Source: JBBRLA01 sp038231615
Lineage (GTDB): Bacteria; Myxococcota_A; Polyangia; Palsa-1104; JAEUJZ01
Assembly: GCA_038231615.1 (NCBI GenBank)
Contig: JBBRLA010000135.1
Coordinates: 1-15,108, forward strand
Direction: 5' to 3'
DNA: 15,108 nucleotides
Each line of letters begins with the position of its first letter. Position 1 is the stretch's first letter. Of this stretch, positions 1-6,224 are shown in pieces. The notes under the pieces were generated by a model. It was not told the DNA's origin. It saw only the letters and a list, made by a program, of their open reading frames with translations, and made no database searches. The position numbers and the translations under genes were made by a program.

Positions 1-310
1 CGGTGGGCTGGACCAGCATCGCGATGGTCATGGCCAAAAACATCATCGCGTCCTTGCGCGACATGTCGCGGCTGCGCAGGTCGGGGATCACGATCTTGCC
101 CGGCCGGACGTGCCGGCGGATGGGCCACTTGTCGCAGATGAGCGGACGCACGGTGCTCAGGCGGGCCTCGATCAGGCGGGCGATGTTGGCCGGGAAGTCC
201 TCCGCGGCGATGGCCACCTCCAGTTTCTCCAGCGTCATGCTCTCCTCCAGATCGCAGAAGATGCGGCGAAGCACGCGGTTCTGGATCGAGCTGCCCTCAG
301 CCGAGGGCAT
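1..310 (-). CDS. Unrecognised protein, C-terminus beyond window edge
   Basis: An open frame of at least 103 codons runs leftward off the window. It starts at an ATG (308-310) that overlaps the end of chrB by 14 nt, suggesting translational coupling. Codon third positions are almost all G or C from that ATG onward, as expected for a real gene here. A second candidate ATG at 236-238 has a strong GGAGG 5 nt upstream and would give a product starting MTLEKLEVAIAAEDF. The visible part is mixed charged and hydrophobic: a central stretch CDKWPIRRHVRPGKIVIPDL is followed by a Met-rich segment DAMMFLAMTIAMLVQPT that could begin a membrane helix or buried helix. I do not recognise the family. The place after chrB is usually held by a chromate transporter (chrA) or an oxidative-stress gene, but this does not look like the start of ChrA. 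Confidence 0.55.
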   Translation of the reverse strand, partial: MPSAEGSSIQNRVLRRIFCDLEESMTLEKLEVAIAAEDFPANIARLIEARLSTVRPLICDKWPIRRHVRPGKIVIPDLRSRDMSRKDAMMFLAMTIAMLVQPT

Positions 311-1292
311 GCACTGATGGCGGACCCGGATCGACGGGGTGCTTCCGATTGAAGTAAGCATAGAGGTCGTCGAACACCGCGGCACCGCGGGCGAGCCGGT
401 CCTCATCGTCGCGATGGCCGAGAGAGAGCCCCGCGACCAGGCCGGCCAGGCCGGCGGCCTCGGGCCTGCCGAACTTGCCGTCCTTCAGATCGATGTCGTG
501 GACGATCTCCGCGAGCGGCCCGAGCCCGGGCTCCGAAAGGCCCATGCGCTCGATCAGCACCTCGAAGGTGCAGCGGTCGCCCTCGTGAGTGAATTCGGCC
601 TCGAACATGTCGAAGCGCAGCTCGCCGGGCTCCGGCTGGTAGCCCCTGGGGGGGACGAACTTGAAGTGGGCCTCGGGATCGATGAAGCGCCGAATCAACC
701 AGGCGCTGCCGATGCGATCGATGTGGATGCCCTTGCGGGTGACCCAGGTGCGACCTCGCAGCTCGGCGCGGGGGACCGCGCTTCCCTCTGGCATGGACGC
801 CGGGGGCCGTAGCCGTGCTTCCAGATCGGCCAGGAGCGCCGCGGCAGCGGGCCTGCCAGGCGCATCGAAGAAGTCGATCGCGGCGATCTCGGCGAGACGC
901 CGATGGAGTCGGGTCAGCTCGGCTTCAATCGGCACTGACCCCTCCCTGGGATCTTTGGCCGGGCCCAGGTCCTCCAGGCGCTGCTGGATCTCCTCCGCGA
1001 GCTGGTGATAGTCGGCGTCTCGGGCCGCCTGGAAGAGTGCCTCCGCTGACTCATCTCCCAGCCCTTCGATGAGGTGCGCCTCGCAGAGCGTGGCGTCGCC
1101 ACCGCCCCCGACGATCTCGCGCAGCACCCACTGGAAGTCTTCCTGGGCCTCGGCGCTTTTGGGCAGGATGTAGACCGAATTCTTCATCGCAACGGCGCCG
1201 ATGCGTTGCATGTGCCGCCAGATCTTGACCCGGAAGTAGTTGGGTTTTGGCGGGATCTGGTGGATCAGGAGCAGCCACCGGGTCTCTGTCAT
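297..1292 (-). CDS. chrB: ChrB-type chromate resistance regulator
   Basis: The 331-aa product matches the ChrB layout. The N-terminal domain (about 1-150) opens with the family-typical run RWLLLIHQIPPKPNYFRVKI, then RIGAVAMKNSVYILP. The C-terminal chromate-resistance domain (about 180-320) contains TWVTRKGIHIDRIGSAWLI, then RRFIDPEAHFKFV, FDMFEAEFTHEGDRCTFEVL and a terminal DDLYAYFNRKH. ChrB proteins are cytoplasmic chromate-responsive regulators of chr operons, and length is normal for the family. The start at MTETRW fits the conserved N-terminus, although the Shine-Dalgarno signal is weak. It overlaps the next minus-strand gene, so they are probably co-transcribed. No chrA is visible; it may lie beyond the left edge. 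Family assignment is firm; the regulatory role here is inferred from the family. Confidence 0.9.
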   Translation of the reverse strand: MTETRWLLLIHQIPPKPNYFRVKIWRHMQRIGAVAMKNSVYILPKSAEAQEDFQWVLREIVGGGGDATLCEAHLIEGLGDESAEALFQAARDADYHQLAEEIQQRLEDLGPAKDPREGSVPIEAELTRLHRRLAEIAAIDFFDAPGRPAAAALLADLEARLRPPASMPEGSAVPRAELRGRTWVTRKGIHIDRIGSAWLIRRFIDPEAHFKFVPPRGYQPEPGELRFDMFEAEFTHEGDRCTFEVLIERMGLSEPGLGPLAEIVHDIDLKDGKFGRPEAAGLAGLVAGLSLGHRDDEDRLARGAAVFDDLYAYFNRKHPVDPGPPSVHALG

Positions 1293-1314
1293 GGCAGGGC
1301 TTTCGTCTCGAAGT

Positions 1315-1332
1315 CATTGCGAGGAGGCAATG
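1315..1332. repeat. Inverted repeat between chrB and the DUF1259 gene
   Basis: CATTGC-gaggag-GCAATG is a perfect 6-bp inverted repeat with a 6-nt loop, extended by one T-A pair on the outside. It sits about 22 bp upstream of the chrB start and 95 bp upstream of the divergent DUF1259 gene. It could be an operator, but the string GTCATTGCGAGGAG also resembles the left end of a dispersed palindromic repeat found in many copies in some bacterial genomes. One copy cannot distinguish these. Confidence 0.35.
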
Positions 1333-1426
1333 ATGCATCTGAACTTTTCAGAAGATACACTTGCATGATGGGAGGAAGAGAGAATAAGTTCAAGCTCTTC
1401 GCGAGCCGATCGAAGAAAGGAAGAAC

Positions 1427-1956
1427 ATGGGACAGTCCATCGTTGCCTTGGCCCTGCTTTTCATTTCCGCCTCCGCACTAGCGGCTGGCGGCACTGCCGG
1501 ACTCGACACCGCCAAGATCGAAGAGCTCACGGGTCTGAAGGGCAAGCTCAACGACAAGGAAGGCGTCTTCAAGGTCAGCCTGCCGCGCAAGGACCTGGCG
1601 GTCACCGCTGCCGGCGTCAAGCTCACCCCGGGCCTGGGCTTGACGGCCTGGACTGCTTTCAAGCGGGTCGGAAAGGACGTGGCCATCATGGGCGATCTGT
1701 GCTCCTTGAAGACCAGGTCAACCCGGTGATGAGCGTGGCGCTCGACAACCACCTGGAGGTAACCGCGCTGCACAACCATTTCTTCTGGGAGTCCCCCAGG
1801 GTCATGTTCATGCACGTCGGCGGCATGGGGACCCAGGAGCAGCTGGCCGCCGCGGTGGGCAAGGTGTTCGCGAAGCTCAAGGAGACCAGCGGGGGCAAGG
1901 CAACGACGCCGGCATGGGGGGCATGCAGCAGTACACGACGATGGACAACTGCCTGA
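1427..1956 (+). pseudogene. DUF1259 (LppY/LpqO-like) exported protein, frameshifted and truncated
   Basis: The start at 1427 follows an AGGAA signal and gives a clean signal peptide (SIVALALLFISASALA, cleavage after ALA). The mature part begins GLDTAKIEELTGLKGKLND and continues KVSLPRKDLAVTAAGVKLTP, typical of DUF1259. At about 1697-1700 the frame breaks: the text reads GATCTGTGCTCC where GATCTGGTGCTCC would keep the conserved GDLVLLEDQVNPVMS intact, so one G appears to be missing. The next frame continues with the diagnostic EVTALHNHFFWESPRVMFMH and VGGMGTQEQ, and homology-like text ends near 1893 at ETSGGK. After that the frame reads into the next gene and stops at 1956. DUF1259 proteins I recall carry two such halves; here the second is absent. 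Function of the family is poorly defined; the protein would be periplasmic. Confidence 0.75.
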
Positions 1957-2363
1957 ACTCCTGCAAGGCGATGCCCGTTGGGACGGCCGCCGACCAGTCC
2001 GGCAATACGCTTGGTTGCCGCACCTACCACGCCATGGCCGCCAAGGCCGACCCGACGACCCACTGCCCCCACGCCGGTCCGGGCGGCGCCGGCGTATGCG
2101 GGACCAATTGCCAGGGCTACTGCCAGATCGCCCAGATGTACTGTACGGGCCAGAGCAAGGTCTACGACAGCCTCGCCGACTGCATGTCGACTTGCATGAA
2201 TACGCCCGACGACGTCACCTTCAGCATCGCCGTCCAGGATGGGGCGCACGTGGCCTGCCTTCTGTACCACGTACAGGAGGCGTCCACGGTCCCTCCCGAT
2301 CACTGCATCGGCGATCTCAAGAAGATCGCCGGCAGCTCGGGGAAGTCTGTTACATGCATGTGA
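1914..2363 (+). CDS. Cys-rich duplicated-domain protein, probably missing its N-terminus
   Basis: The product (149 codons from the ATG at 1914) has 13 Cys and no signal peptide, although this composition is typical of exported proteins. Residues 7-51 and 84-131 are an internal duplication with matched spacing: Y-5-C-3-C, then C-2-YH, then H-10-HC (C13, C17, C35, Y38, H39, H50, C51 against C90, C94, C115, Y118, H119, H130, C131). Between the copies lies CGTNCQGYCQIAQMYC. The open frame extends upstream of 1914 as GNDAG, which looks like native protein, so the true start and signal peptide seem to have been lost at the junction with the DUF1259 remnant. Similar Cys-rich proteins occur, to my memory, in myxobacterial genomes beside small haem lipoproteins. 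The Cys and His could make disulfides or hold a metal or haem. Function unknown. Confidence 0.6.
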   Translation: MGGMQQYTTMDNCLNSCKAMPVGTAADQSGNTLGCRTYHAMAAKADPTTHCPHAGPGGAGVCGTNCQGYCQIAQMYCTGQSKVYDSLADCMSTCMNTPDDVTFSIAVQDGAHVACLLYHVQEASTVPPDHCIGDLKKIAGSSGKSVTCM

Positions 2364-2796
2364 CGGCCGGTCGTATCCTTCTCGCCGCTGCGCTCGGCTC
2401 AGCCGGGTGCAACGGCGGGATGGGGGTCCCCGATGGGGGCGACGGACCGGGCTGCTCCGCGGTCCTGCCACCGGCGATTTGCCCTGCGATGTGGCCTCGG
2501 TGCTGCGGGCGAAGTGCCAGCCGTGCCACCAGCAGCCGACCCGCAACCGCGCCCCGTGGCCCCTTCTGCGCTACGAGGACACGCAGATGCCCTTCGGCAT
2601 GACCGGACTGCGTCGCTGGCAGCGCATGGCGAAGGTCATCGAGCCCGACAACTTCCCCCACATGCCGCCGAACGGCCAACCCCAGCTTACCGATGCTGAC
2701 TTTCAGACGCTGAGGAGCTGGTTCTCCGCCTGCGTCCCACCGAACCTGGAGGGAGCAGGCTGCGACGTGGACGATGGCGGCCCCCTTCCGGACTGA
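2354..2796 (+). pseudogene. Mono-haem c-type cytochrome-like lipoprotein, frameshifted
   Basis: It starts at ATG 2354, overlapping the preceding gene by 10 nt. The first frame gives a lipoprotein signal (RILLAAALGSAGC) and a Gly/Asp linker up to GCSAVLP. Near 2467-2472 the frame changes. The downstream frame reads GDLPCDVASVLRAKCQPCHQ, with one CxxCH haem-binding motif, then APWPLLRYEDTQMPFGMTG, NFPHMPPNGQPQLTDADFQT and LRSWFSACVPP, ending at 2796. A single missing C (CTGCCACC in place of CTGCCCACC) would join the two parts into one protein of about 148 residues. The pattern of one CxxCH, an MPP motif and a closing W-x-x-AC matches small predicted cytochrome lipoproteins seen in Myxococcota. 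It would be a lipid-anchored periplasmic or outer-membrane electron carrier. Whether the break is real or a sequencing error is unknown. Confidence 0.7.
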
Positions 2797-2810
2797 CGCC
2801 GGATCCATGT

Positions 2811-4214
2811 TTAGAGGGACTTGACGTATTCGACCACGTCCCTCTTTTCGCCAGCGCTCAAGCCCAGCTTAAAGCAGTCGTTGTAGTGGTCCACCACGTC
2901 CAGCAGGGTGGCGAAGCGGCCATCGTGGAAGAAGCCGCCCTTCTGGTGGGTCCATAGTCCGGCGAGCGGTGAGGTGCGGTAGCGGTCTTCCGGTCCGCGC
3001 TTTGCCTGGAAATCATCGACACAGATCTCGGCGGGCGTGTGCAGGTTCCAGCCGGGCTCGGTCCACAGCGGCTCGCTGTGGCAGCGGTTGCACGCGGCCT
3101 TTCCGGAGAAGAGCTTGTCGCCCCGGGCGGCAGCGTCCTTGTCAAAGCTGCCATTCGGGGGCGCTGGGGCCGCAATGTCGAGCTCATAGACGTGCAGCGC
3201 GGGCAGCTTGGAAGTGACCTTGTCGTCATCCGGGCCGATCTTGATGTCGGCGAAGCCGGCCCTGGCGGCGATCGGGAACTTGGCGGCGTTGTTCAGACGG
3301 GGATCGAAGAACCGCCCCTTGCCGTGCATCTCGATGGTTGCCACGAAGGCGTTCCAGTGGGTAACCGAGCCCCAGCCGGTCCAGGTGTGAAGGTTCACCC
3401 CGGCCAGACCGAAGGCCGGCGGGATCAGGACCGCGGCGGTCTTGCCGTCCGGGCGGAAGCCCTGACCATCCAGGAAGAGTTCGGCGTCGAACTTGCCCGG
3501 TCCCCAGGCGCCGAGGACCCTGCGCACGTCGGCCTCGGTGACGCCGAGCAGATCGGCGACCGGCTTGAGCGTGGGGGCCAGCGCGACGATTGCGCCGACG
3601 TTCAGATCGCGGTTGGCCCAGCCATCGAGACGATGACCGATGGCGCCAGCCGGAATGCCAGGGGCGCTGAATGAGCTGTCCACGGTCGAGTGGCACAGGG
3701 CGCACTGGATGCCCATCGACTTCATGCCCGGATCGTCGTCGTCGTCGCTGAAGAAGCCGGTGATCCCGATGACCGCGTTCAGCTTGATCAGCGCCACCGT
3801 GGTCGCCGGGTCGTTCAGGTCGATCTTGCCTGCCTTGAGCAGCTTGCGGATGGCAAGCGGCAAGGCGCCGATGTCGATCTTCAGGCCCACCGCAAGCGCC
3901 GTCTTCGGGCTGACACCCGGTCCGACCCCGCCCAGGGCGACGCCCTCGATGGCCTGGTGAAGGTTGAGTGCGCCGCCCCAGAAGTCCTCATCTCCAAAGG
4001 TGTCGAAGCGAAAGGTGTGCCTGCCGTCCTCCAGGGCCTGGGTGGCATGCTGGGCGATGGCGACGTCGTTGCTCGACAGCGCCTCGGCCAGGGTGGCCAC
4101 GGGATCGCCGGTGCCAGGGGCCGCCTCCCGGTTCTGTGACTGCGTGCAGGCCAGGGTGAGCAAGCTGGACACTACGAGAACGGCCATGCTTTGGTCCTGT
4201 CGGTACTTTTCCAT
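2811..4214 (-). CDS. Di-haem cytochrome c lipoprotein, MauG/CcP-like C-terminus
   Basis: The start at 4214 is set by a strong AGGAGGA (4221-4227) 6 nt upstream; a longer reading from 4247 lacks one. The 467-aa product has a lipobox (VVSSLLTLAC, Cys23), so it is probably a lipoprotein. Two CxxCH motifs occur: CALCH at about 171-175 and CNRCH at about 375-379. An Asp run (FSDDDDDPG) precedes the first haem and could bind a metal ion. The C-terminal part, PLAGLWTHQKGGFFHDGRFA followed by TLLDVVDHYN, is the signature end of di-haem peroxidase/MauG relatives. It is somewhat longer than classical CcP and has an unassigned N-terminal 160 residues. It could reduce peroxides or oxidise a substrate, or be a plain electron carrier. 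It is divergent from the ECF sigma gene and convergent with the mono-haem lipoprotein gene 14 bp away. Confidence 0.87.
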   Translation of the reverse strand: MEKYRQDQSMAVLVVSSLLTLACTQSQNREAAPGTGDPVATLAEALSSNDVAIAQHATQALEDGRHTFRFDTFGDEDFWGGALNLHQAIEGVALGGVGPGVSPKTALAVGLKIDIGALPLAIRKLLKAGKIDLNDPATTVALIKLNAVIGITGFFSDDDDDPGMKSMGIQCALCHSTVDSSFSAPGIPAGAIGHRLDGWANRDLNVGAIVALAPTLKPVADLLGVTEADVRRVLGAWGPGKFDAELFLDGQGFRPDGKTAAVLIPPAFGLAGVNLHTWTGWGSVTHWNAFVATIEMHGKGRFFDPRLNNAAKFPIAARAGFADIKIGPDDDKVTSKLPALHVYELDIAAPAPPNGSFDKDAAARGDKLFSGKAACNRCHSEPLWTEPGWNLHTPAEICVDDFQAKRGPEDRYRTSPLAGLWTHQKGGFFHDGRFATLLDVVDHYNDCFKLGLSAGEKRDVVEYVKSL

Positions 4215-4259
4215 CGAAAATCCTCCTGCTCCCGGATAGAGATCCAATGGGCCGATCGG

Positions 4260-4289
4260 TTACCATAAAAGAGGAGAAATCGTTATAAT
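4260..4289 (+). promoter_or_regulatory. Sigma70-type promoter for the ECF sigma gene
   Basis: A perfect TATAAT (4284-4289) lies 18 bp downstream of TTACCA (4260-4265), a 4/6 match to TTGACA. The expected transcription start near 4296 falls after the upstream in-frame ATG at 4292. This supports translation from 4325, where AGGGAG precedes the ATG. The -35 region also contains GGTTACC; its complement GGTAACC faces the divergent cytochrome gene and resembles ECF-type -35 elements, but this is speculative. Confidence 0.5.
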
Positions 4290-4324
4290 CTATGAGCTCG
4301 CTCTTTCTCAGCAAGGGAGAAACC

Positions 4325-5044
4325 ATGCTCGACACCACCCAGAGTCACGCCCCCGGGCCCCCGCAGGAGCAGTCTCCGGCTCTGTCCGATGAACAGGTCA
4401 TCGACCGCGTGCTCACCGGGGAGACTGCCCTCTTCGAGGTCCTGATGCGCCGCCACAACCGGCGCGTCTATCGGGCCGTGCGGGCCCTCATCCAGGATAC
4501 GGCCGAGGTTGAGGACGTGATGCAGCAGGCGTACCTGTCCGCCTACACCCACCTGGATCAGTTCGCCAAGATGGCCCGCTTCGCCACCTGGCTGATCCGG
4601 ATTGCGGTGCATGAGGCCCTGGCACACCTTCGCCGCAGGGGTCATCTTGTCGAGCTGAAGGATGGTGACGATCAGGGTGAGACCCTGAAGTATCAATCGG
4701 ACGACATGCGCGATCCTGAGGAGGGGGCCGGGATGCACGAGCTGATCGGCCTCTTGGAGGAGGCAGTAGACGGATTGCCGCCGATCTACCGGTGCGTCTT
4801 CATGCTGCGGGAGGTCGAGGGCCTGAACACCGCGGAGGTGGCCACCTGCCTCGAACTGGGCGAGGACCTGGTCAAGGTGCGTCTGCACCGTGCCAGGGCG
4901 CTCCTGCGGGCCGAGTTGCACCGTCGCGTCGGCCCCGGGGCGGCGGATGCATTCTCGTTCGGCGGCCCGCGCTGCGATCGGGTGGTCGCCGCCGTCATGG
5001 ACCGGCTGGCCGGCTTATCGACGGCCCGTCATTTTCCGGCATGA
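4325..5044 (+). CDS. ECF-type RNA polymerase sigma factor with C-terminal tail
   Basis: The 239-aa product has the two domains of an ECF (group 4) sigma factor and no region 3. Sigma-2 spans about 34-104 (LFEVLMRRHNRRVYRAVRAL, then EVEDVMQQAYLSAYTHLDQF and FATWLIRIAVHEALAHLRRR). Sigma-4 spans about 143-197 (LPPIYRCVFMLREVEGLNTA, then a helix-turn-helix ending VKVRLHRARALLRAEL). It would direct RNA polymerase to a small set of stress promoters. A tail of about 40 residues follows sigma-4 and carries FSFGGPRCDRVVAAVMDRL; similar F-G-x-RCDR tails occur in some ECF families. No adjacent gene resembles a zinc-finger or membrane anti-sigma factor. The start at 4325 has AGGGAG upstream; an alternative at 4292 lies at the predicted transcription start. 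Likely targets are the divergent cytochrome gene and the downstream propeller-RND operon (inference). Confidence 0.93.
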   Translation: MLDTTQSHAPGPPQEQSPALSDEQVIDRVLTGETALFEVLMRRHNRRVYRAVRALIQDTAEVEDVMQQAYLSAYTHLDQFAKMARFATWLIRIAVHEALAHLRRRGHLVELKDGDDQGETLKYQSDDMRDPEEGAGMHELIGLLEEAVDGLPPIYRCVFMLREVEGLNTAEVATCLELGEDLVKVRLHRARALLRAELHRRVGPGAADAFSFGGPRCDRVVAAVMDRLAGLSTARHFPA

Positions 5045-5079
5045 AGGCCCGATGAAGGTGCCCGCATCGTGAAATGATT

Positions 5080-5128
5080 CATCTGCTAGATGACGTCTCT
5101 TGACTCGTAGTACAGATGTATCTACTGT
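5080..5128 (+). promoter_or_regulatory. Candidate control region before the propeller-RND operon
   Basis: The 125-bp gap between the sigma gene and the propeller gene holds a perfect hairpin CATCT-gct-AGATG (5080-5092, plus an outer T-A pair). It is followed by TTGACT (5100-5105) with a poor -10 candidate TACTGT (5123-5128, 17 bp spacing). An imperfect inverted repeat, GTAGTAC against GTATCTAC, lies between these elements. The hairpin is too short and lacks a T-run for a normal terminator, so it may be an operator or chance. Evidence for an independent promoter is weak. Confidence 0.3.
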
Positions 5129-5169
5129 CGTCTCTTCCTTCACTGGCCCATCCCAGGAGGAAGCAACCG

Positions 5170-6216
5170 ATGCTGACTTTCTTGTCCAAACCCTTTTCGC
5201 GCCTCGGCGTCTACCTGGGTTGGCTGCTGCTCTGCGGTGTTTTTTCAGGATGCCCGGGCCCGGCCGGTGTCTCGGTGTTCATTCCAAGCGGGACCCCGGG
5301 CATCGGCTTTGACGACCTGGGCTTCTCCGCCATTCTGCACAAGGTGCTGGTGCCCGCGGGGCGTACCGGTACCCTGGCCCTGATCGACCCGAGCACCATG
5401 CAGGTCACGACGATCGGCGGCTTCAAGGGCAAGGCCGACTACAGCGGCGGCCATGACGACGGGCCCACCTCCGTGGATGAGGGCCGAGGGCTGCTCTTCG
5501 TCACCGACCGCACCGCCGGCCAGCTCAACGTGGTGGACCCGAGCGCCGGGGCCATCGTGGCCTCCTCACCCCTGCTCGGCGGACCGGACTATGTCCGATA
5601 CGTAGCCGCCACCTCGGAGCTGTGGGTGACGGAGCCTGGCAGCGAGCAGATCGAGATTTTCTCCTTGCCCAAGGACGGACTGCCGCAGCCCAGCCACACA
5701 GGCAACATCGCGGTGAAAGGCGGTCCCGAGTCGCTCGTCATCGACAGTGCCCGGCATCTTGCCTTCACCCACCTGTGGCAGGGCAAAAGCGTCGCCATCG
5801 ACGTACAGACTCGGCAGATCGTCGGGCAATGGCCCAACACCTGCACTGGTTCGCGCGGCATCGCGGTCGATGAAAAGCGCGGGTTCCTCTTCGCCGCCTG
5901 CGACGAAGGGACGACGGTGGTGCTGGACGTCGATCATGGGGGCCGGGTGCTCTCCAGTGCGCAACAGGGCAACGGCGTGGACGTCATCGGCTACAACGCG
6001 GCCCTTTCGCACCTGTACCTGGCCGCTGCCGGCAGCAAGGAGCTGGTGGTCCTCGGGGTCTCGGCTGCCGGTCAGCTCTCCGTGCTCGGGAGCTTTCACA
6101 CTGCCGGCGGCGCCCACTGCGCTACCGCCGACGATCAGGGGTTTGCCTGGGTTTGCAGCCCCGACAACGGCCGGCTCCTGCGCATCAAGGACCCGTACCC
6201 CAAAGCGGGAATTTGA
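5170..6216 (+). CDS. Beta-propeller (YncE/NHL-like) lipoprotein
   Basis: The start at 5170 has AGGAGG (5155-5160) 9 nt upstream and gives a signal peptide with a lipobox (LLLCGVFSGC, Cys28). The 348-aa product is then built of repeated strands of the YncE or NHL-repeat type: ALIDPSTMQVTTIGGFKG, LNVVDPSAGAIVASSP, IEIFSLPKDGLPQPSH, VAIDVQTRQIVGQWP, TVVLDVDHGGRVLSS, LVVLGVSAAGQLSVLGS and LLRIKDPYPK. These suggest six or seven blades forming a beta-propeller anchored to a membrane on the periplasmic side. It ends 8 nt before the TolC-type gene, so it probably belongs to the efflux operon. Propellers of this class bind proteins, ligands or DNA in different cases; here it could be an accessory factor for the pump or a sensor in the envelope. 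No catalytic motif is evident. Family is clear; role is unknown. Confidence 0.85.
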   Translation: MLTFLSKPFSRLGVYLGWLLLCGVFSGCPGPAGVSVFIPSGTPGIGFDDLGFSAILHKVLVPAGRTGTLALIDPSTMQVTTIGGFKGKADYSGGHDDGPTSVDEGRGLLFVTDRTAGQLNVVDPSAGAIVASSPLLGGPDYVRYVAATSELWVTEPGSEQIEIFSLPKDGLPQPSHTGNIAVKGGPESLVIDSARHLAFTHLWQGKSVAIDVQTRQIVGQWPNTCTGSRGIAVDEKRGFLFAACDEGTTVVLDVDHGGRVLSSAQQGNGVDVIGYNAALSHLYLAAAGSKELVVLGVSAAGQLSVLGSFHTAGGAHCATADDQGFAWVCSPDNGRLLRIKDPYPKAGI

Positions 6217-6224
6217 GCAGGATC

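Noticed and set aside
1686..2546. 286-codon minus-strand frame over the Cys-rich and DUF1259 region
   Set aside because: The plus strand carries recognisable signal peptides, DUF1259 motifs and Cys patterns; the minus frame has none.
4268..4279. AAAGAGGAGAAA, identical to a common engineered ribosome site
   Set aside because: It lies within the -35/-10 spacer of the sigma-gene promoter with no start codon at proper distance; surrounding sequence is natural, so it is taken as coincidence.
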